Shown here piece by piece: positions 32,780 to 38,712 of a stretch of 38,712 nucleotides of DNA. The DNA is from Chitinophagaceae bacterium (GTDB taxonomy: Bacteria > Bacteroidota > Bacteroidia > Chitinophagales > Chitinophagaceae): assembly GCA_947455605.1 (NCBI GenBank), contig CANGOX010000025.1, positions 1 to 38,712 on the forward strand, given 5' to 3'. Each line of letters opens with the position of its first letter. The stretch's first letter is position 1. The position numbers and the translations under genes are program-made. Under the pieces are notes generated by a model. It was not told the DNA's origin. It did no database searches and was given only the letters and a program-made list of their open reading frames with translations.

Positions 32780-35713
32780 ATGAGAAGACAATTAACCCAA
32801 TTCGGGTTGTTGGCCGTATCTACAGTTATCTGCCTGACTGTATCTGCCCAGCAATCAACTACGGTCTCCGGTAGTGTAAAAAACGGGAAATCCAAAGAAG
32901 CCATATCGGCTGTTTCCGTTACAATTAAAGGAGGGTCAACCGGCACATTTACCGATGATAAGGGTAATTTCAAGCTCTCTACAGTTAAAAAACCCCCATT
33001 CACCCTTGTATTTTCCTCAGTTGGTTATGCCAATAAAGAAGTTGCCGTAAAAGGAAATAACGATGTGGTCAATGTAGAAATTGAAGCATCTTTTACCTTA
33101 GGTGATGAAGTGGTAGTAGCGGCTTCAAGGGTACCTGAGCGTATCCTCGAATCTCCTGTATCTATTGAAAGGATCAGTTCTGCTGCGATCAGAAATACCC
33201 CTGCTTCCAACTATTATGATATGATCACCAACCTGAAAGGGGTGGATGTAGTGGTAGCCAGCTTAACTTTCCGCAGTATCGGTACCCGTGGTTTCAATAA
33301 TAGCGGTAATACCCGTTTGAACCAGTTGGTAGATGGTATGGATAACCAGGCTCCGGGCCTGAACTTCTCAGTAGGTAGTATCCTGGGTACAACTGAGTTG
33401 GATGTAGACAATATCGAATTACTGGCGGGCGCTTCTTCCGCATTATATGGTTCAGGCGGTATGAATGGTACCTTGCTGATGAACAGCAAGAATCCTTTCA
33501 AATACCAGGGCCTCAGCTTTCAGATCAAACAAGGTGTGAAAGATGTAGATGGTAGCCAGCGCAGCACTTCTCCTTTCTTCGACTGGAGCTTACGTTGGGC
33601 TAAAAAAATCAATGATAAATTAGCTTTTAAGATCAATGCCCAGTTTGTACAGGCACAGGATTGGCTGGCTAATAATAATACCAACTATGCACGTACTGCC
33701 GGCCCTAACGGCAGCCCAACTACCGGTAACAGACAAACTGACCCTAACTACGACGGTGTAAACCTGTATGGTGATGAAACAACCTCAGGCTTAAGCTCTG
33801 TATGGAGTGGTGTATCTGCCGGTTTGACCGCTGCCCTTGGTGCTCCAACTTTTAATGCCTTATATGGTGCTTCACAGTCTTATCTGTCTGCAGTTCCTAC
33901 TTCATCTATAGCTGCATACAATGCTTTCCTTACCAGTATTGGTGGCGGTGCATTGGTGGCAGGTGGATACTCTCCGTTCTTTTATGGTAATATCAAAAAT
34001 TATTATACAGGTGTAAACGTGAGTCGTACAGGGTATGATGAAAAAGATGTGATCGATCCTCAGACCGTGAACGTGAAATTATCCGGTGCTCTGCATTATA
34101 AATTATCTGATAGAACAGAAGCTTCTTTCATGGCTAACTGGGGTACCGGTAACAGTGTGTACACTGGTAGCGACCGTTATTCTCTGAAAGACCTGAAAAT
34201 GGGTCAGTACAAACTGGAATTGAAAAGCAAGAACTGGCTCTTGAGAGCGTATACAACGCATGAAAATTCAGGTAGCTCTTTCAACGCAACCATCACTACC
34301 CGTTTGTTCAATGAAGCCTGGAGACCAAGCAGCACCTGGTATGCCACTTATACAACTGCCTATACCCAGTTGTTGGCAGCCGGTCTGGCATCAGCAGACG
34401 CACATAACTCAGCAAGAGTTACTGCCGATGCAGGACGACCTACCGGTTATCTGGGTGGTAATGCACTCTTCCAGCAGGTAGCTACTACACCTATTTCTAA
34501 AGGGGGTGGTTTATTCCTCGACAGGTCAAGACTGAATGTATTTGAAGGTCAATATAACCTGAGTGATGATCTGGGTTTAAGTAAAAGCGGAACCGATCTG
34601 TTAGTGGGTGCCAGTGTAAGACAATATATACTGAATTCACAGGGTACTTTGTTTGCAGATACGGCCAATCCAATTAAGATCAACGAATTTGGTTCTTATG
34701 CCCAGTTATCTCAGAAATTACTGAATGATGTGTTGAAACTGACCGTTTCAGGACGTTATGATAAGAACACCAATTTTGCCGGTCGCTTTACCCCAAGAGC
34801 TTCTGCGGTGGTAAAACTGGCTAAAGATCATAACCTGCGTTTCTCTTATCAGGAAGCGTATCGTTTTCCAACTACCCAGAACCAGTGGATCAACCTCTTA
34901 ATTGGAGGTGGTACGCGATTAATGGGTGGATTACCTGCTCTGAGAGACTATTACAAATTCAGTACCAACCCTGCCTATACATTGGCAAGCGTTCAGGCAT
35001 TTGGTGCCAGCGCACTGGCCGGAGCTCCCAACGCTGCATTGTTACAGCAACAGCAGTTTGGCGAATTCAAGCCTGAATCCATGAAATCTTTTGAAGTTGG
35101 GTATAAAGGCCTGATCGCACAAAGATTGTTGGTAGATGTTTATGCATACTGGGGTACTTATAAAGACTTCCTTAGCGGTGTAACCGTAATACAGGCAAGA
35201 ACTGCTCCAACCGGCCCTGCCAGCATTTTTGATGTATTGGATGCCAACAAACGTATTGGATACAGTATAACAACCAATGCAGTAGGAGATGTAAAAACTA
35301 TGGGCTGGGGTGCTTCTGCAGAATACCTGATGCCTAAGAATTTCTCTGTAAGTGGTAACGTTTACCATGATGAGATCGGGGCTCTGCCTGTAGGTTTCAC
35401 TTCTTATTTCAACACACCGAAATACCGTGTTAACCTGGCGTTCAATAATACCGGTTTTGGTAAGAATAACCGTTTCGGATTCAGCGCAGTATACAGATGG
35501 GCCAATTCTTTCTACTATGAAGGAACTTTCACATCCGGTATGATACCTTATATCAGAACAGTGGATGCGATGGTTAGCTACAAGCTGCCTTCTACCAAAT
35601 CACTCATCAAACTGGGTGCTACCAACCTGTTCAATAAATACTATACAACCGGTTACGGTAACCCTACTATCGGTGGTTTATACTATATCAGCTATGGCTG
35701 GAATGTATTTTAA
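32780..35713 (+). CDS. TonB-dependent outer-membrane receptor, orphan, 977 residues
   Basis: The protein has a signal peptide ending near LTVSAQ, a carboxypeptidase-regulatory-like domain (TVSGSVKNGKSKEAISAVSV..VNVEI, about residues 28-110), a plug with FRSIGTRGFNNSGNTRLNQLVDG and NIELLAGASSALYGSGGMNG, and a long barrel ending GLYYISYGWNVF with terminal Phe. It belongs to a different subgroup from the other three receptors here. Residues about 336-394 form an Ala/Ser/Gly-rich, mildly hydrophobic insertion between barrel strands. No SusD-like or transporter gene accompanies it, and a strong terminator follows, so it is transcribed alone; ligand unknown. Confidence 0.92.
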   Translation: MRRQLTQFGLLAVSTVICLTVSAQQSTTVSGSVKNGKSKEAISAVSVTIKGGSTGTFTDDKGNFKLSTVKKPPFTLVFSSVGYANKEVAVKGNNDVVNVEIEASFTLGDEVVVAASRVPERILESPVSIERISSAAIRNTPASNYYDMITNLKGVDVVVASLTFRSIGTRGFNNSGNTRLNQLVDGMDNQAPGLNFSVGSILGTTELDVDNIELLAGASSALYGSGGMNGTLLMNSKNPFKYQGLSFQIKQGVKDVDGSQRSTSPFFDWSLRWAKKINDKLAFKINAQFVQAQDWLANNNTNYARTAGPNGSPTTGNRQTDPNYDGVNLYGDETTSGLSSVWSGVSAGLTAALGAPTFNALYGASQSYLSAVPTSSIAAYNAFLTSIGGGALVAGGYSPFFYGNIKNYYTGVNVSRTGYDEKDVIDPQTVNVKLSGALHYKLSDRTEASFMANWGTGNSVYTGSDRYSLKDLKMGQYKLELKSKNWLLRAYTTHENSGSSFNATITTRLFNEAWRPSSTWYATYTTAYTQLLAAGLASADAHNSARVTADAGRPTGYLGGNALFQQVATTPISKGGGLFLDRSRLNVFEGQYNLSDDLGLSKSGTDLLVGASVRQYILNSQGTLFADTANPIKINEFGSYAQLSQKLLNDVLKLTVSGRYDKNTNFAGRFTPRASAVVKLAKDHNLRFSYQEAYRFPTTQNQWINLLIGGGTRLMGGLPALRDYYKFSTNPAYTLASVQAFGASALAGAPNAALLQQQQFGEFKPESMKSFEVGYKGLIAQRLLVDVYAYWGTYKDFLSGVTVIQARTAPTGPASIFDVLDANKRIGYSITTNAVGDVKTMGWGASAEYLMPKNFSVSGNVYHDEIGALPVGFTSYFNTPKYRVNLAFNNTGFGKNNRFGFSAVYRWANSFYYEGTFTSGMIPYIRTVDAMVSYKLPSTKSLIKLGATNLFNKYYTTGYGNPTIGGLYYISYGWNVF

Positions 35714-35739
35714 CGGATAAGATTTATCTCTATATAAAG

Positions 35740-35770
35740 ATCCCCTGCCCAAACCGGCAGGGGATTTTTT
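35740..35770 (+). terminator. Rho-independent terminator after the orphan receptor
   Basis: ATCCCCTGCC (35740-35749) pairs perfectly with GGCAGGGGAT (35756-35765) around CAAACC, followed by six T's. Confidence 0.93.
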
Positions 35771-35780
35771 ATGGGATATC

Positions 35781-35827
35781 AGCGTTTAGCGTTCAGCATT
35801 GAGCATTCCGCGCAAGATTCAGCGTTT
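35781..35827 (+). repeat. AGCGTTT heptamer tandem repeat
   Basis: Units AGCGTTT, AGCGTTC, AGCATTG, AGCATTC run consecutively at 35781-35808, and one more AGCGTTT occurs at 35821-35827. They lie between the receptor terminator and the pdhB promoter. Confidence 0.8.
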
Positions 35828-35860
35828 TTTGGTTTTGTACTCGATAATCTTATATTTTTG
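35828..35860 (+). promoter_or_regulatory. Promoter of the pyruvate dehydrogenase E1-beta gene
   Basis: TATTTTTG at 35853-35860 is a perfect -7 box; TTTG at 35828-35831 is 21 bases upstream. The ATG is 23 bases after the box. Confidence 0.6.
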
Positions 35861-35883
35861 CTGCTCATTTAATAAACTGACAT

Positions 35884-36870
35884 ATGCGTTCTATTGCTTT
35901 CAGAGAGGCTTTACGTGAAGCCATGAGTGAGGAGATGAGAAGGGATGATACCATCTTCCTGATGGGAGAAGAAGTGGCTGAGTATAATGGTGCTTATAAA
36001 GTAAGCCAGGGTATGTTGGCCGAATTTGGAGCCAAACGCGTTATTGATACGCCTATTGCTGAGCTGGGCTTTACCGCTGTTGCGGTAGGTGCTGCACAGA
36101 ACGGGTTAAAGCCGATCGTTGAGTTTATGACCTGGAACTTTGCAGTTCTGGCGCTCGATCAGATCCTGAATACAGCTTCCAAAATGCTGGCTATGAGTGG
36201 CGGACAGATCAGCTGTCCCATCGTTTTCCGCGGTGGAAACGGTAGCGCAGGTCAGCTGGGAGCCCAGCATTCAACTGCATTTGAAAGCTATTATGCCAAT
36301 ATTCCGGGCTTAAAAGTAGTATCTCCTTCAACTCCATACGATGCAAAGGGACTATTGAAACAGGCCATCCGTTATGAAAAGGATCCTGTGATGTTCATGG
36401 AAAGTGAAGTAATGTATGGCGATAAAGGGGATGTACCTGATGAAGAATATTATATTCCATTGGGTAAAGCCGATGTTAAGAAACAGGGCCGAGATGTAAC
36501 CATCGTTTCTTTTAATAAAATGGTGAAGGTTTCTCTGGCGGCTGCCGCTGAACTGGAAAAAGAAGGGATCAGTGCGGAAGTGATCGATCTGAGAACCATT
36601 CGTCCGTTAGACTGGCAGACGATCCTGGAAAGTATCAAGAAAACCAATCGCCTGGTAATTGTTGAAGAGCAATGGCCATTTGCCTCTGTTTCTTCTGAGA
36701 TCACTTACCGTATCCAGAAAGAAGGGTTTGATTACCTGGATGCACCTATCCGCCGTATTACCAGTGCTGATGCGCCGATGCACTATGCACCTAACCTGGC
36801 TGCACTGGCCATACCGGATGTAGAAAGAACCGTGAAACTGGTGAAAGAAGTAATGTACCTGAAAAAGTAA
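35884..36870 (+). CDS. pdhB: Pyruvate dehydrogenase E1 component, beta subunit
   Basis: The 328-residue protein is a transketolase-like E1 beta subunit, which together with the alpha subunit decarboxylates pyruvate using thiamine diphosphate and acetylates the E2 lipoyl group. Motifs are FREALREAMSEEM, FLMGEEVAEYNGAYKVSQGM, RVIDTPIAELGFTAVAVGAA, RGGNGSAGQLGAQHS and the C-terminal IDLRTIRPLDWQTI and VEEQWPFASVSSEI. The length and the GAYKVSQGM segment fit PDH better than branched-chain dehydrogenases. The alpha subunit and E2 genes are not adjacent; the gene has its own promoter and terminator. Confidence 0.93.
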   Translation: MRSIAFREALREAMSEEMRRDDTIFLMGEEVAEYNGAYKVSQGMLAEFGAKRVIDTPIAELGFTAVAVGAAQNGLKPIVEFMTWNFAVLALDQILNTASKMLAMSGGQISCPIVFRGGNGSAGQLGAQHSTAFESYYANIPGLKVVSPSTPYDAKGLLKQAIRYEKDPVMFMESEVMYGDKGDVPDEEYYIPLGKADVKKQGRDVTIVSFNKMVKVSLAAAAELEKEGISAEVIDLRTIRPLDWQTILESIKKTNRLVIVEEQWPFASVSSEITYRIQKEGFDYLDAPIRRITSADAPMHYAPNLAALAIPDVERTVKLVKEVMYLKK

Positions 36871-36887
36871 TTGACACTGAACAGATA

Positions 36888-36921
36888 AAAGACCCGAAGC
36901 CAACACTTCGGGTCTTTGTTT
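36888..36921 (+). terminator. Rho-independent terminator after pdhB
   Basis: AAAGACCCGAAG (36888-36899) pairs perfectly over 12 bp with CTTCGGGTCTTT (36906-36917), loop CCAACA, followed by GTTTGT. Confidence 0.9.
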
Positions 36922-37040
36922 GTAATCTAATCTATGCAGTGAAATGCAATTTCGTGCTCACCGCAGCGCCGCAGTGAAGCAGAGGTTTCGAGGAGATTGG
37001 GTATTTTTAACAACAGTTGTTTTATCTAATGAATTGTTCC

Positions 37041-38712
37041 ATGCGTTTATTTTTTCTCATACTACTTTGCTTCTTCTCATGGTCATTATTTGCTCAGGAC
37101 ATTAACACGGGTAAGCGCAAACAGCTTGATACAATAACCTCAGGCACATCCCTCGATGAAGCAGTAGTACAGGCATTCAACACAAGAATGCAATGGAAAA
37201 AAATACCGGCTGCTGTGGCAGTGATCTCGTCTAACGACATGAGTCGCTACGCCAATACTTCCCTTGTGCCTATAATGAATGCGATCCCCGGTATCAGAAT
37301 GGAAGAACGGTCTCCTGCTAGCTACCGGTTATCTATCCGTGGTAGTTTATTACGTTCTCCTTTTGGTGTACGCAATGTAAAAGTTTACTGGAATGAGATT
37401 CCTTTAACAGATGCCGGTGGCAATACCTATCTAAACCTGGTGGATATGAATGAACTCACCGGTGCGGAACTCATTAAAGGTCCGGCTGCCAGTGTGTATG
37501 GTGCAGGTACCGGAGGTGCTTTGTTGTTAAAATCAGAACAGAGGTTTTCTTCAACCGCCCAGAATCATTTTTCAGCGGGTATTACCGGCGGTTCTTATGG
37601 ATTGTTTGGTGAACTGGCAGAATGGCAACACAGTAATGATCATTTTACTTCCTCTCTGGTTCAAACCCACCAGCAATCAGATGGTTTCCGCGAACAGTCG
37701 GCTAACAGAAAAGATATAGTAAAATGGCAGGGAGGCTGGCTAATGAAAAAGCAGAGTTTTCAATTCCTTGTTTTCTATACAGATATCTATTACCAGACAC
37801 CCGGTGGCATAACACTTGCACAAATGCAACTGAATCCGAAACTGGCCCGGCAAACCGCCGGCACCATACCCGGCTCGGTACAACAGAAAGCTGCTGTGTA
37901 TAACAAAACTCTTTTTGGTGGACTACATCATGAAGCCACATTGAGTGAGCATCTTGTTATGAAAACATTTCTTTCCGGCAACCATACTTCTTTTACCAAT
38001 CCCTTTATCACCAATTACGAAAAAAGAGGAGAAGCGAATTTTGGTGCGGGTGCCAACCTGGTTTATCAAAACCGGAAAACGAACAGTTCTTTTCAATGGA
38101 CAAATGGAATGGAATGGTTAGCCAATCATTCTGCTATTAACGATTTTGGTAACCGGGCCGGTGTAGCCGATACTGTTCAGTTTAAAGATGATGTATTTGC
38201 CAAACAATGGTTTGCATTTTCACAGGCACAATTGCTGATCAACGATAGCTGGAGTTTTACAGCTGGACTTAGCCTGAATAATCAATCCTATCGTTATAAA
38301 AGATTGACAGACCCGATTTCGATATACGCAACAAAAAGTATCAGCATGGTACTCACTCCCAGGCTGGCCATATTATATCGTGTAACGAAAGATATTTCTT
38401 TGTATGGTCTTGCCGCCAAAGGGTTTTCGCCACCGGCATTGGCAGAAGTTCGGCCCTCTGATGGAAACTATTATGGAGATCTCAATGCAGAGTATGGATG
38501 GAATTTTGAAACGGGAGTAAAGGGAGAGTTGTTTGACAGACATTTGCAGTTTGATATCGCTGCTTATTTTTTCTCATTACAGAATGCGATCGTAAGAAGG
38601 AACAATGCAGCAGGTGCAGAGTATTTTGTGAATGCAGGCACAACAAAGCAGAATGGAATAGAAGCATTACTTAATTACCGGTTGATAGATCATCCCAACG
38701 CAGGCATTTCGA
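37041..38712 (+). CDS. TonB-dependent outer-membrane receptor, 3' end beyond the window
   Basis: The frame from the ATG at 37041 stays open to the last base, giving about 557 visible residues; an in-frame ATG at 37029 would add four residues. A signal peptide (MRLFFLILLCFFSWSLFAQ) is followed almost at once by the plug domain (MNAIPGIRMEERSPASYRLSIRGSL split over two elements, ELIKGPAASVYGAGTGGALLL), so the carboxypeptidase-like domain of the other receptors is absent. YWNEIPLTDAGGNTYLNLVD matches the signature shared with the receptors at 23534 and 26546. GFSPPALAEV marks the usual barrel region. Ligand unknown; likely iron or a related complex by similarity. Confidence 0.88.
   Translation, partial: MRLFFLILLCFFSWSLFAQDINTGKRKQLDTITSGTSLDEAVVQAFNTRMQWKKIPAAVAVISSNDMSRYANTSLVPIMNAIPGIRMEERSPASYRLSIRGSLLRSPFGVRNVKVYWNEIPLTDAGGNTYLNLVDMNELTGAELIKGPAASVYGAGTGGALLLKSEQRFSSTAQNHFSAGITGGSYGLFGELAEWQHSNDHFTSSLVQTHQQSDGFREQSANRKDIVKWQGGWLMKKQSFQFLVFYTDIYYQTPGGITLAQMQLNPKLARQTAGTIPGSVQQKAAVYNKTLFGGLHHEATLSEHLVMKTFLSGNHTSFTNPFITNYEKRGEANFGAGANLVYQNRKTNSSFQWTNGMEWLANHSAINDFGNRAGVADTVQFKDDVFAKQWFAFSQAQLLINDSWSFTAGLSLNNQSYRYKRLTDPISIYATKSISMVLTPRLAILYRVTKDISLYGLAAKGFSPPALAEVRPSDGNYYGDLNAEYGWNFETGVKGELFDRHLQFDIAAYFFSLQNAIVRRNNAAGAEYFVNAGTTKQNGIEALLNYRLIDHPNAGIS

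Noticed and set aside
36957..36995. GC-rich CCGCAGCGCCGCAG stretch after pdhB as a fourth TGCGCC element
   Set aside because: The resemblance is only in composition; no matching arm or hairpin can be drawn.

Overview
The window reads as chromosomal DNA of a Bacteroidota bacterium, most likely a Chitinophagaceae-like member. The evidence is the Bacteroidota -7 promoter word TAnnTTTG upstream of several genes, TonB-dependent receptors (TBDRs) with N-terminal carboxypeptidase-regulatory-like domains, DUF5686, DUF4337 and DUF3500 proteins, and a long-form IspH. This placement is inference from gene content; no rRNA or other marker is present. No tRNA, CRISPR array, transposase or phage gene was recognised.

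Layout. 1-1002: 3' part of an Mrp/ApbC iron-sulfur carrier. 1326-4255: a signalling cluster of three stand-alone receiver proteins followed by a soluble histidine kinase whose N-terminal half is twelve 21-residue repeats. 4357-5888: PaiB-like flavoprotein and glycerophosphodiesterase, coupled by an ATGA overlap. 6312-7651: secreted fasciclin protein, then cytidylate kinase. 7663-10822 (minus): a secreted unknown, a RidA-superfamily protein, a ChaN-like protein and a DUF3500 protein. 10937-14321 (minus): an apparent operon of Tat-exported Gfo/Idh oxidoreductase, metallo-beta-lactamase-fold hydrolase and a formylglycine-generating-enzyme-like lipoprotein. 14570-16557 (minus): DUF4337 membrane protein and IspH. 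16787-23469 (plus): penicillin acylase-family hydrolase with a small membrane protein, DUF5686 protein, TrhO.

23534-31679 is a haem/iron-type uptake locus: TBDR, small membrane-anchored protein, second TBDR, then HmuT-, HmuU- and HmuV-like ABC transporter genes with overlapping ends. The receptors would carry the ligand across the outer membrane, HmuT would bind it in the periplasm, and HmuUV would import it. The rest holds PurC (minus), an orphan TBDR, the E1-beta subunit of pyruvate dehydrogenase, and the 5' part of a further TBDR cut by the window end.

The most unusual non-coding signal is a set of intergenic tandem repeats that differ in sequence but share a 7-bp period (words TATTGAA, GTGAGTA, AATTAAA, TAATCCG, AGCGTTT, CCAAGAA). 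Three loci are arranged as inverted pairs. A second dispersed element, a TGCGCCTT-based hairpin, occurs three times at gene ends, and a fourth half-copy is interrupted by a 20-bp palindrome. Among proteins, the repeat-rich kinase with three receivers and the Tat-oxidoreductase/hydrolase/FGE operon most merit follow-up.
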